Positions 11,219 through 21,844 of a stretch of 64,000 bases of DNA are shown here, one piece after another. The position numbers and the translations under genes are program-made. The stretch lies in contig JADJKL010000006.1 of the NCBI GenBank assembly GCA_016706055.1, positions 1 through 64,000 on the forward strand. The letters are read 5' to 3'. A model generated the notes under the pieces. That model was not told where the DNA came from, did no database searches, and was given only the letters and a program-made list of their open reading frames with translations. The number at the start of each line of letters is the position of its first letter. Positions within the stretch are counted from its first letter, which is position 1. This DNA is from Chitinophagaceae bacterium. Its GTDB lineage: Bacteria; Bacteroidota; Bacteroidia; Chitinophagales; Chitinophagaceae.

Positions 11219-14200
11219 ATGAGAAAATTTTTACCTTCTTCTTTACCAATTAATCTAAAGTGGAGTTTCATATCTGCTCAAAAATTATCTAGGCGTTTGT
11301 TTCTTGCAGGTCTGTTAATAATGCTTGGTTCAGGTTTTATTGGCAATGCTCAGGAAAAGCCGGGAGATTTAAAGAAAACACAAGTATCATCAATCGTAGG
11401 TAAGCTTGTAAGAACTACACCAAGATTGGCTGAAATAGATGGTACAACGATGTATGGTGAGCCTTTAAAGATTACCCGTGACATGACCGGGATTATTGGT
11501 CATGATATGGAAGAGGCGGAAGAAGAAGTGGAAGAGGGAATCAGAGAATCCTCTAACGTAAGGGTTACAGAAGGAGTTCAAAAAACTGGTGAAATTTATC
11601 CCAATATCCCAATCTCTACACTAGGGGTTAGTATTAGTGGGCAGAGCTGGAGTGGATTTGATCCCTCTGATAATAATCTGGCGGCGGGGCCTAACCATGT
11701 AATTCAGATTATCAATGATAACGCTGGTTCAAAATTTCAGATATGGAACAAAGCAGGCACTGTTGTTCAGGCGCCAATAACACTTGCCGCTCTTACAGGT
11801 TTTTCCGGAGCTGGCGATCCAATTGTACTCTACGACCAATTAGCAGACAGATGGTTTCTTTCAGAGTTTGGTCCTAGCTCATGCTGTAATCAGTTGATTA
11901 TAGCAGTTTCTGTTACGGCTGATCCTACAGGAGCTTGGAAGATATATCAGTATATAGATAATTCATTTTTTCCCGATTATCCAAAATATTCAGTTTGGCA
12001 TAATGCTTATTATGCTACAACAAACGACTTTAATGCAGCAGGGACATCCTATTTAGGTTCTTCTATATATGCTTTTGACCGTGCAGCCATGTTGGCAGGA
12101 GCTGCAACTGCAACCGAGATAAGATTCAGACAAACAGGTAGCGGTAACCCTTTCTATAATATGGGTACCGTTTGTCTGGAAGGAACAGTTCCTTCTACTC
12201 AAAACGGTTTGTTTGTATATCCAGCTAATTCTACTAACCTGGGTATTTTTGAATTAACACCTGATTTTGTTACACCTGCAAATTCTGTTGTTGGGCCTTT
12301 AACTTTAATGCCGGTAACGGCCTTTGCCCAGCCTCCGGGAAGCATAACACAGCAAGGTTCTGGTATTACTATTGGAACCCTTGGCAGCAGGATGTTATTC
12401 CGGATGAATTTCCGTAATCGTGGTGGCCAGGAAACAATTGTAGCAACACATACAGTAGGCCCAGGCGGCGGCGGCGGTCAGGCATCGGTTCGTTGGTATG
12501 AAATAAGAAGAAGCGGTGGCACATCAGGCCCATGGAGTGTATTTCAGCAAGGTACATTGGCCAATCCCGATGGAAACAGCCGATGGATGGGTGGAATTTC
12601 AATGGACGACAATGGTACGATAGGGTTAATGTATGATGTTGCAGGCCCTACGTCTTTCCCATCTATAAAGTTTACCGGTCGTAATCTGACTGATCCTTTA
12701 AATACAATGACACTGGCAGAACAAACCGTTATAAATGGTACAGTGTCACATACAATTGCTGACCGTTGGGGAGATTATAATACATTGGTAAGTGATCCTT
12801 CCACTCCTGGTGATTTTTGGGGAACTTCTCAATATAATAACAATTCTACCCGGGTATTCAAATTCTCTTTATCAATTGGTGCACCTGTACCTGTAATTAC
12901 AGCTAGCACTGCAACAATTACAGCAGAGAGTTGTACCCCTAATAATGGTGTTATCGATCCTGCCGAAACAGTAACCGTTAGTTTCTGTTTGCAAAATGTG
13001 GGTACACTTAACACCGCTAACTTGGTTGGTACTTTGTTGCCAACAGGTGGAGTAACAGCTCCAAGTGCTCCTCAATCTTATGGTGTTGTAACGGCTGGCG
13101 GCGGCCCTGTATGCAAAAGCTTCACTTTTACTGCTACAGGGACCTGCGGTGGAAATTTAATTGCTTCTATTCAGTTGATGGATGGAGTTACTTCTTTTGG
13201 AACTCTTACATATAATTTCACACTTGGTACTTTAACTACAACGTTTACACAAAATTTTGATGCCGTTGTTGCGCCTGCACTTCCAGCAGGCTGGGTGGCT
13301 ACAAATACAGTTGGTGCAGCCCCACTTTGGGTTACTGCAACAGGTACTGCAGTATCAGCTCCCAATTCTATTTTTATAGCCAATCCTGCAACTATATCAG
13401 ATAAAATAATTGAAACACCAACAATTGCCGTTGCTGCTGCAATGACGCAACTGACCTTTAGCAACAACTTTATTTTTGAAAGTGGCTTCGATGGTGGTGT
13501 TTTAGAGATATCAATAAATGGCGGGGCTTATGTTGATATTATAACTGCAGGCGGTTCTTGGGTTGTAGGTGGTTACACTGGAACCATCAGTAGTTCATTT
13601 GGTAATCCACTTGGTGGCCGCTCGGGCTGGACAGGTACCAGCGCAGGATATATTACTACGACTGTTAATTTGCCTGCAGCTGCAGTGGGGCAGAATGTTA
13701 AGTTCCGTTTCCGGATGGGATCTGATTCCAGTGTTTCCGCCACAGGATGGAATATTGATAATGTGAGTGTGAGTGCACCAACATGTTGTGTACCTCCGAC
13801 AAACCCAACTGTAACAATTAACCAGGCAGTAGCACAAGTAGATCCAACAAATACTTCACCTATTAATTTTACAGTAGTGTTTAGTCAGCCGGTTATTAAT
13901 TTTACAACTGGCGATGTTACCTTAAGCGGTACAGCAGGCGGTCCACTTGTAGGAACAGTAACAGGCGGGCCAACTACTTATAATGTAGCTGTAACAGGTA
14001 TGTCAAGTACTGGAACAGTAATAGCTACAATAGCAGGCGGAGTTTGTACGAATGCTACTTTGGATGATAACTTAGCATCTACGAGTACAGATAATACGGT
14101 TAACTATACAACTGCACCTTTAAATGATTTTTGTGCGGATGCTTTCCCAATTGCTTGTGGAAGCTCAACAGCGGGTACAACAGTAAACGCTACTATCGAT

Positions 14201-17200
14201 GTGGGAACCCCTACATGTGGATCAGCAACTGTTACAAGCCCAGGTGTTTGGTATAAGTTTATAGGTAATGGCGGAATTACAACGTTGAGTTTATGTGGAG
14301 GAGCTACATTTGATACAAACTTGGTGTTTACAGTGGTACTTGTGGCGCACTAGTTTGTGTTGGAGGAAATGATGACTTCTGTGGTCTTCAATCGGAGGTA
14401 ACAATACCAACTACTTCTGGCACTACATACTATGTTTTGGTGCATAGTTTTGGTGGTGCTACAGGCGCATTTACTTTAACACTTACCTGTACTTGTCCTA
14501 CTTTATCAGTAAATCCAGTTGCGAACCAAACGGTATGTAACAATGGTGCTACAACAGCAGTAACCTTTACTGGTTTAGAGCCAGCTACTGTTTACACTTG
14601 GACAAATGATAATGCTTCTATAGGTATCCCAGTAAGTGGCACAGGTAATATTGCATCGTTTACTGCTACTAATACAGGTTCAGTACCCGTAACTGCAACT
14701 ATTACTGTTACACCTACATATACAGGTTGCCCTAATGGACCTACAACTTCATTTACAATTACAGTTAACCCAAGCGGTCAGGTAGACGTAATACCAAATC
14801 AGGTGTTATGCGTAGGCCAGCCAACAGCAGCGGTAAACTTTACAACAACGGTTCCGGGTACAACATTTAGCTGGACTAATAATACCACAGGCACAGGGCT
14901 TGCGGCTAGTGGTACAGGAAATATTGCTTCATTTGTAACAACAAATGCAACAGCAGCGCCATTAGTGAGTACAGTTACAGTTACACCTAATTATGGTGGT
15001 GCTGGTTCATCCCCTGTAACTTTTTCAAATACAGCAAATATTGATTTACCTGCTGGTCAGCCAGCAACTACAAGTGGCCCGGCAGGACCTTATCCGTCGC
15101 CAATTGTTGTATCAGGATTACCAACTACTGGTGTTGCAGTTCAGTCAGTAGTATTGACGAATATCACTCACTCATGGTCAGCAGATATAGATGTATTACT
15201 TGTTTCACCAACGGGTCAGCAATTTATGCCTATGTCCCGAGTAGGAAGTTCTACCGGTTTTGATGCAGCAGCAACTGTTACTTTAAAAGATGGCTCTCCA
15301 GCCATGCCTACTACAAGTACAGCCATTCCAACAGGCACTTACGCACCAACAGCAGGAACACCTGCTACAACAACAATGCCTGCCGGAGCACCAGTAGGGC
15401 CGTATAATTTAGCAGCACCAGCTGGCACATCAACGTTTGCCAATGTGTTTAATAGCACAACCAATTATAATGGAACTTGGAATTTATATATTGCTGATCA
15501 TTCTGCTGGTGATTATGGTGTTATGACCGGTGGCTGGGATATTACGTTCCTTGTACCTTCTGCATCAACTTGTGCAGGTACACCAAGAACGTTTACTATT
15601 ACAGTTAATCCAACACCAAATGTAACAGCAACACCATCAAGTCAGACAGCATGTTCTGGTGCTGCAATCACCCCAATTGCATTAACTAGTACAACAGCAG
15701 GTACAACCTATGCATGGACAAGAGATAATGCAGCTGCAGTAACTGGAATACCAGGGAATGGCACTGGCAATATAAGCGGTACATTAACGAATATCACATT
15801 AGCACCAGTAACGGTAACGTTTACGATAACACCATCGGCCAATGGTTGTCCTGGAGCACCGATTACAGCAACTGTAACGGTAAATCCAACACCGCAGGTA
15901 GATCAGCCAGCCAACCAGACGGTATGTAACGGAACAATGACAGCGCCGGTTAACTTTACCAGCACAGTTCCGGGAACAACGTTTGCTTGGACGAATAATA
16001 CTCCATCGATTGGTCTTGCGGCTAGTGGTACTGGTAACATAGCTGCCTTTACAGCAACGAATGCGACAACATTACCTGTTACAGCAACGGTAACTGTTAC
16101 ACCACAGTATGGAACGCCTGGTCCTGTAGTTTTAACTGGCTCATTAACAGCCCCAGATCCAACGTTAGCATCTAGAATTAACAGAAATGCAATAGCCTCT
16201 AGTTGTGCAGTACCGAAGACATGGCCTGGCAACTTTGGTGCAGGTCCTTATTTCTACGATATGCATAGCCTTACGAATAACACCGGTGCAAGCCAGTGTG
16301 TAACTGTTAGCTATGTATCAAGTACAGTCAATCAGGTGCATGTATCAGCTTACAATGGAAGCTTAACCCTGCTAACCAGGCAACTAATTATATAGCAGAT
16401 GGTGGAAGCAGTGCCTTAAGTGGAACACCAGTAAACTTCACCTTTACTGCACCAGCAGGAGCTACAATAGTGTTAGTAGCCTTTAATCCAAACGTTGGGT
16501 CAACCCCTGATTACACAATTACTGTAACTGGATTACCACAAAGTTGTGCTGGTCCATCGAAGACCTTTAATATAACAGTGAATCCAACACCAACGATTAC
16601 TTGTCCTGCAAACATGACGGTAGCCAGCGATGTAGGTGTATGTAACAAAACAGTTAATTACACACCAACAGTAACGGGTACACCGGCACCAACGCTTAGC
16701 TATGTATTAACAGGCGCAACAACAGGCAGTGGTTCAGGCAGTGGTAGTGGTTTGAAATTTAATGTAGGTGTAACCACAGTAACAATAACAGCAACGAATA
16801 TTTGTGCAACAGTTACTTGTTCGTTCACAATAACAGTAACTGATAGCCAGTTGCCAACAGTTACAACACAGCCAGCTAACAGAACAGTATGTGCAGGTAG
16901 CAACGCAACGTTTACGGTAGTAGCAGTAACAGCTCCAAGTGCAGGCGGTCCGATAGCCTACCAGTGGCAGTTGTGGAATGGTAGCACCTGGAATAATATA
17001 GCAGGTGCCACAGCAGCAACGTTAACCTTGAACAGTGTAACGCAAACGATGAATACGAACAGTTACAGAGTGCAGTTGACAGGTTTGTGTTCTACAGTAT
17101 TCTCAAACTTTGCAACATTGTATGTAAATCCATTACCAACAATCAACTTGACAACATCGATACCACCAGCCTTGTTACCAACACAGGTGTTAACGATTAC

Positions 17201-17656
17201 AGCAACTACAGCACCTGGAGGTGGCAGTTATGTATGGTTCAAGAATGGAGTGGTAATACCGGGAGCAACAGGTAATACATTAGCAGGTCTTACGGTGAGT
17301 GATATCGGTACATATCGAGTAGTGTACACAGATGGTAATGGATGTGTAGCTACATCAGCCAATGTAGATATCACCGGTCAGCCATCGGATAACTTGTATG
17401 TGTATCCGGTACCAAACCAGGAGTGTTCAATGTTAGGTTCTATAACCAAGCAAATGAGCAGGTAACGGTAAGGGTATTTGATGCGAAGGGAGCAGAAGTG
17501 TACAGCAGAAAAGTATTGACAACAATACCATACACTACGATCAATGTTGATCTATCAACGAATCAACCATTGGCAAACGGTACATATGTTGTCGATGTAA
17601 GAGGAGCTGATGGAAGACTGATGGGCTCTAGGAAGATTATAGTATATAACAGATAA
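11219..17656 (+). CDS. Second giant secreted multidomain protein with T9SS sorting domain (three frameshifts)
   Basis: About 2,145 residues when repaired. The signal peptide ends in GFIGNAQ. The ~500-residue N-terminal region (SWSGFDPSDNNLAAGPNHV, DRWFLSEFG) looks propeller-like. Next come a CARDB-like segment (12890-13220), a beta-sandwich segment (13240-13790), an Ig-like module (13800-14110), a GNDDFCGLQS module (14120-14485), PKD-like modules, and a P/HomoB proprotein-convertase-type domain (15005-15555; SWSADIDVLLVSPTG, NGTWNLYIADHSAGDYG). More PKD modules, a HYR module, an Ig module and the same T9SS C-terminal domain as the upstream gene complete it. Frames break near 14321-14326, 16360-16368 and 17418-17421. 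Each is restored by one base, and the last matches a base present in the first giant gene. Probably a surface or secreted adhesin-like protein; no enzyme motif was seen. Confidence 0.78.
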
Positions 17657-17715
17657 TTAGAACATTGAATCTAAAATCAAAACCCCGTCTCGCATAAAGC
17701 GAGACGGGGTTTTTT
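16545..17715 (+). repeat. Near-identical 3' segment shared with 9855-11025
   Basis: Second copy of the HYR-Ig-T9SS-terminator block. Within it, gcaggcagt becomes tcaggcagt and the terminator loop is inverted; most other positions agree. The constant spacing shows no large internal indels. Confidence 0.85.
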
Positions 17716-17716
17716 A
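17679..17716 (+). terminator. Rho-independent terminator of the second giant gene
   Basis: Same 11-bp stem as at 10989 (ccccgtctcgc / gcgagacgggg) with a T-run. The loop is ataaa, the exact reverse complement of the tttat loop of the first copy. Confidence 0.92.
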
Positions 17717-17842
17717 TATGCCATAAGCATGGGACTACAATGCACTCCTTAAATCCTTCATACATCAAAAATAAATGAGTTGTAGATAGTTCGAGGCCAC
17801 AAACAATACGAAACTTTTCTCTGTATTATAGTTGGAGATTCT

Positions 17843-18916
17843 TTATTTAGCTTTTACCAGTCTTATCATGGCACTTTCACCTTCAGTACTAGCAAGGTAG
17901 GCGTCATATCGTTCCTCGTTAATTATAGCCACCATATAGGATGTGTTAGGTGGAATAGTCCCAAGATTCTCTGCCACCATAGTAAGCTCATTAAGGTCAT
18001 TTAATTCACTTACCGCTAGTTTTATAATATAAGGATTGGCTGTTAGCCGGATATGTTCAAAGATTAGTTTGTCATTTAGGAATAGAGAAATGGAATCTCC
18101 GTCTATTTCTGCATTGTCGTAAAACCGAAGTTCTATTGAATCGCCGCTGATGGGTATATCCTTTATAAAGGTTTTCTTACGGGTAACGAACTTTTCTTCA
18201 ATGGTTGGAGGCTTTACAGGTTCGATAACTTTAGCCACAGGTGTTATCGTCACAGGCTCAGGCTCTTTTACAATAGCAGGCTTCTTCTCAGTCTTGGCAA
18301 CAATTGGTAGCAATGGTTTTACAATAGGCTTTTCTGGTATAATAGGCTTTGCAGGAGGCTCAGTTACAGTTTTTGGTTGATATGCAATACTCTTTATGCT
18401 ATCAATGATATCCAGATCATTGGCTCCGCTAGTATAATTCTCAATTACAAAATCCCATTCATCTTTAAAGCTGGTTTGATTGGTCTTATCCATATGCACT
18501 TCGCCTTTAATATTCCTTTCGTCTTCTTTTGGCGATACTTTCCCGTCCAGCATCATTCGGTTGCCGCCAGGGCAATTAAAATCTGCTCTCGAAAGCATCG
18601 GAACTTTTCCTGGGCTAGTGAGACTGAATTTTGTTGATTTTTCCTCCAGCAATTGGTCATCCCACCAAACAGCTTCATTACTTGTTTCATCAAAATATCC
18701 ACGGATGCTATAGCGACGAAAATTATTGGCAGACTCGTAATAATAGGAAGTGCCAGTTAAACTATCTCCTTGTTGAATAATTTTTACTTCTACTTTCTGC
18801 CGGTTGATCTTTCCTTTCCAAGTGCCTGTAATCATCTGCGCATTTGTTAATACACTAAAACATAAGCATATAATAAAAATTGAAAGGAGCTTTTTGTTCA
18901 ATAAGGTTACGGACAT
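17843..18916 (-). CDS. Secreted protein of unknown function with proline-rich linker
   Basis: 357 residues. The signal peptide (LLSIFIICLCFSVLTNAQ) is followed by a beta-rich domain starting MITGTWKGKINRQKVEV, typical of small lipocalin-like or TIGR-type domains that report 'tWkG'. A Pro/Lys/Val-rich linker of about 70 residues follows (PAKPIIPEKPIVKPLLP). The C-terminal domain contains GDSIELRFYDNAEIDGDSIS and ends EGESAMIRLVKAK. The two-domain layout suggests a periplasmic or surface protein. It is divergent from the M23 peptidase gene, with a 115-base gap. I do not recognise a specific family and assign no function. Confidence 0.75.
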   Translation of the reverse strand: MSVTLLNKKLLSIFIICLCFSVLTNAQMITGTWKGKINRQKVEVKIIQQGDSLTGTSYYYESANNFRRYSIRGYFDETSNEAVWWDDQLLEEKSTKFSLTSPGKVPMLSRADFNCPGGNRMMLDGKVSPKEDERNIKGEVHMDKTNQTSFKDEWDFVIENYTSGANDLDIIDSIKSIAYQPKTVTEPPAKPIIPEKPIVKPLLPIVAKTEKKPAIVKEPEPVTITPVAKVIEPVKPPTIEEKFVTRKKTFIKDIPISGDSIELRFYDNAEIDGDSISLFLNDKLIFEHIRLTANPYIIKLAVSELNDLNELTMVAENLGTIPPNTSYMVAIINEERYDAYLASTEGESAMIRLVKAK

Positions 18917-19031
18917 GTAGAATCTTTTGCTATTAAACGAAGATTATTATATAATATTTTCTGTTATAACTGGTCTGATAAAAGAATGCACAGACTTTTT
19001 TAAAAGGTTTGTACAACTTATCTTTAAGCGG

Positions 19032-19739
19032 ATGGAAAAAACAGAAGACATAGTTGCAAGAATCCGAAAGCACCAGCGGGATTTCCACCAAGTAGTACCT
19101 TTTGCCAATACCGCCGACAAATTACTACAGCTTGATTTTACTGCTGCTAATAAAGAAATTACTTCCGAGATATTAAATGAAACAACAACATTCAATAATT
19201 ATATTGATGAGCTTTTGCAAAAGAATAATGCGAAATATGGTATTGGTGGCTATGATGAGCATCGTACAATTTATAAAGTAAGTAAAGTGTTTGACGGAGA
19301 TGGCAAGGACGAAGAGCCGAGAAGACTGCATCTTGGCATTGATCTTTGGGGAAAGCCAAATACGGCTATCATGTCACCGATGGATGGATTGGTGCATAGT
19401 TATGCTTTCAACAATAATTTTGGTGATTATGGAGGAACAATCATTCTTGTTCACCGGTTAGAAGATATCAGCTTCTTTACATTATATGGTCATCTTAGCC
19501 TGAACTCACTTAAAAACTTACAAGAAGGCCAGCACATTGAAAAAGGAAAAATATTTGCAGAGTTTGGTCTTCCACTTGAGAACGGTCACTGGCCACCTCA
19601 TCTTCATTTTCAGGTAATACTTGACATTGGAACTTATAAAGGCGATTATCCCGGTGTGTGTAAATTCTCCGAAAAGAAAGGGTGGTTGCAAAACAGCCCT
19701 GACCCTGATATCATATTACAAATGAATCAATACATCTGA
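19032..19739 (+). CDS. M23-type (LytM-like) zinc metallopeptidase domain protein
   Basis: About 235 residues from the ATG at 19032; an in-frame start at 18927 adds a non-conserved stretch. The M23 ligand pattern is visible: HLGID (H100, D104), YGHLS (H154) and PPHLHF (H190, H192). The N-terminal ~75 residues are helical. No signal peptide or membrane segment is seen, unusual for a peptidoglycan endopeptidase. Relatives of this domain (GIDLWG...WPPHLHF) also occur fused to aminotransferase or phosphotransferase domains, so a role other than cell-wall cleavage is possible. It is followed by ruvB after 44 bases, probably in one transcript. Confidence 0.8.
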   Translation: MEKTEDIVARIRKHQRDFHQVVPFANTADKLLQLDFTAANKEITSEILNETTTFNNYIDELLQKNNAKYGIGGYDEHRTIYKVSKVFDGDGKDEEPRRLHLGIDLWGKPNTAIMSPMDGLVHSYAFNNNFGDYGGTIILVHRLEDISFFTLYGHLSLNSLKNLQEGQHIEKGKIFAEFGLPLENGHWPPHLHFQVILDIGTYKGDYPGVCKFSEKKGWLQNSPDPDIILQMNQYI

Positions 19740-19783
19740 TAGCTGATTAATAATTAGCTTTACAGTTATTCAATCAACAATTC

Positions 19784-20812
19784 ATGTCCAATCCAAATTT
19801 GAGTAGTGATAAAGATGGCTTAACGACCGTCGATGCGGCATTTGAAAATACAATCCGCCCTGGCCAGATAGATGATTTCTCCGGACAAGATCAAATCATA
19901 GAGAACCTTCGCATATTTATCAAAGCTGCAAAGATCCGTGGCGAAGCCTTGGATCATGTTTTATTTCATGGTCCTCCGGGCTTGGGAAAAACAACGCTGT
20001 CAAGAATTGTTTCCAATGAATTGGGTGTAAATATTAAAGAAACATCAGGACCTGTAATCGAAAAACCAGGTGATCTTGCTGGCCTCTTAACAAGTCTCGA
20101 ACCGAATGATGTTTTATTTATTGATGAAATTCATCGGCTTAGTACAGTGGTTGAAGAATATTTGTACGCTGCTATGGAAGATTATCGCATAGATATTATG
20201 ATTGATAGTGGCCCCAATGCAAGAAGCATACAAATCAACCTGAACCCTTTTACATTAATAGGGGCAACTACCAGAAGTGGTTTATTAACTGCACCTTTAT
20301 TATCAAGATTCGCCATCAAATCGAGATTGGAATATTACACTTCGGATATATTGAATAAAATAATTCAACGTTCGGCAAATATTTTAGGTTCCAATATTTC
20401 TGCTGAAGCAATTGTTGAAATTGGAAGAAGAAGCAGAGGCACACCAAGAATTGCCAATGGCTTATTAAGAAGAGTTAGAGATTTTGCACAAGTATTAAAT
20501 GATGGACAAATTGATTTTGGCATCACCCAACATGCCTTAAAGGCATTGAATGTAGATGAACATGGTTTGGATGATATGGACAACAGAATTCTTTTGACTA
20601 TCATAGATAAATTTAAAGGCGGACCAGTTGGTATTACCACTATTGCAACAGCAGTAGGAGAAGAGGCTGGCACTTTGGAAGAAGTGTATGAGCCATTTTT
20701 AATTCAGGAAGGTTTTATGCAACGAACACCAAGAGGAAGAGAGGTGACGGCAAAAGCATATAAGCATTTGGGAAAGTCAAGACCATCCGATACAGGAAAT
20801 TTGTTTTCATAA
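19784..20812 (+). CDS. ruvB: Holliday junction branch migration helicase RuvB
   Basis: 342 residues, the usual length. AAA+ ATPase that drives Holliday junction branch migration with RuvA. Visible are Walker A (GPPGLGKT), Walker B (VLFIDEIHRL), sensor 1 (IGATTRSGLL), an arginine-finger region (LLSRFAIKSRLEYY), and the C-terminal winged helix with EPFLIQEGFMQRTPRGR. The start ATG follows 'caacaattc'. A strong terminator follows directly. Confidence 0.97.
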   Translation: MSNPNLSSDKDGLTTVDAAFENTIRPGQIDDFSGQDQIIENLRIFIKAAKIRGEALDHVLFHGPPGLGKTTLSRIVSNELGVNIKETSGPVIEKPGDLAGLLTSLEPNDVLFIDEIHRLSTVVEEYLYAAMEDYRIDIMIDSGPNARSIQINLNPFTLIGATTRSGLLTAPLLSRFAIKSRLEYYTSDILNKIIQRSANILGSNISAEAIVEIGRRSRGTPRIANGLLRRVRDFAQVLNDGQIDFGITQHALKALNVDEHGLDDMDNRILLTIIDKFKGGPVGITTIATAVGEEAGTLEEVYEPFLIQEGFMQRTPRGREVTAKAYKHLGKSRPSDTGNLFS

Positions 20813-20843
20813 AAAAAGGTGCTTAATACAAGCACCTTTTTTA
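20813..20843. terminator. Terminator between ruvB and the response regulator
   Basis: The stem aggtgctt / aagcacct has the loop aatac. A-rich on the left and T-rich on the right, it can serve both convergent genes. Confidence 0.85.
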
Positions 20844-20861
20844 TATAGTATAATAAATCTA

Positions 20862-21560
20862 TTATTCCTGTACTACTAAGCGGAAACCGTTTCCATGAAT
20901 ATTTACGATCTCAATTTTTTCATCATCCTTTAAATACTTACGGAGTTTGGCAATGTACACATCCATGCTTCTGCCGTTAAAATATGTATCGCTGCCCCAG
21001 ATTCTTTTTAATGCCTGTTCCCTTGGAAGCAGATCATTCAAATGCTCTGCAAGCATTTTCAACAACTCATTTTCTTTTGGAGAAAGTGTTTGTGTGATGT
21101 CTTTATGAATAAGCTGACGCAATTTCGGATTGAAATGATAAGTAGAAAGATCGAACTCCATGTTTTCACTTTCTTTATTCTGCTCTTCATTTCTTTTCAG
21201 AATAGCTTTTATTTTCAGTAACAGCACTTCGCTGTCAAAAGGTTTGGTGATGTAATCATCAGCACCGAGTTTATAACCCTGTATCACATCTTCCTTCATG
21301 GTTTTTGCACTCAAAAAGAAAAGAGGAATATCAGGGTCTACATCTCGTATTTCTTCAGCCAGCGTAAAGCCATCCATATTAGGCATCATTACATCCAGCA
21401 GGCATAGGTCAAATTTTTCCCGTTGAAAAGCAGCAAGACCAAGGCGGCCGTCTCTTTCAAGGGTTACATCATAATCGTTTAGTTCAAGATAATTCTTAAG
21501 AACACTTCCAAGATTCGGATCGTCTTCGCACAATAATAATTTAGATTTCTTTGCTTCCAT
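20862..21560 (-). CDS. OmpR/PhoB-family response regulator
   Basis: 232 residues. The receiver domain (1-120) has the acidic pocket LLCEDD, the phospho-acceptor Asp in LCLLDVMMPNMDG, the Thr/Ser switch FFLSAKT and the Lys in YITKPFD. The C-terminal winged helix has LSPKENELLKMLAEHLNDLLPREQALKRIWG and ends VNIHGNGFRLVV. No histidine kinase lies next to it, so it is an orphan here and its signal and targets are unknown. Confidence 0.92.
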   Translation of the reverse strand: MEAKKSKLLLCEDDPNLGSVLKNYLELNDYDVTLERDGRLGLAAFQREKFDLCLLDVMMPNMDGFTLAEEIRDVDPDIPLFFLSAKTMKEDVIQGYKLGADDYITKPFDSEVLLLKIKAILKRNEEQNKESENMEFDLSTYHFNPKLRQLIHKDITQTLSPKENELLKMLAEHLNDLLPREQALKRIWGSDTYFNGRSMDVYIAKLRKYLKDDEKIEIVNIHGNGFRLVVQE

Positions 21561-21844
21561 TTTCTGGTGGTTTTATATTGATGACAAATAAAGTTAAAGC
21601 ATTTCAAGGGTTCAAGTATCGGGGCTGAATATTTTGTTAAAAGACCTTCATTTCAAACCTTTTGCTGCCTACTTTTGCATAATATAGTAAAAATTGTGCC
21701 ATGCATAACACAAATGACAATGGGCGGAAGAAATAAATAATAATCGACGACCGCTTCTTGATAAAACTCACTCGTCTTGATGAACGAACTAACACTATAA
21801 AAGCACAAAAAAGAGTATATTAACACCCAATAAAAAAAATTGAA
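21561..21844. other. Intergenic region between divergent genes
   Basis: This 284-bp region holds the upstream sequences of the response regulator (minus) and the HerA-like gene (plus). A TAnnTTTG element is at 21670. The long leader (about 160 bases) after it has no convincing riboswitch or stable hairpin that I can see. Confidence 0.5.
21670..21677 (+). promoter_or_regulatory. Bacteroidota -7 promoter element
   Basis: TACTTTTG matches TAnnTTTG. It lies about 170 bases upstream of the HerA-like gene. No clear -33 TTTG at ideal spacing was identified. Confidence 0.5.

Noticed and set aside
21702..21737. Leader peptide (11 codons) upstream of the HerA-like gene
   Set aside because: No attenuator hairpin or regulatory codon run accompanies it; chance open frame.
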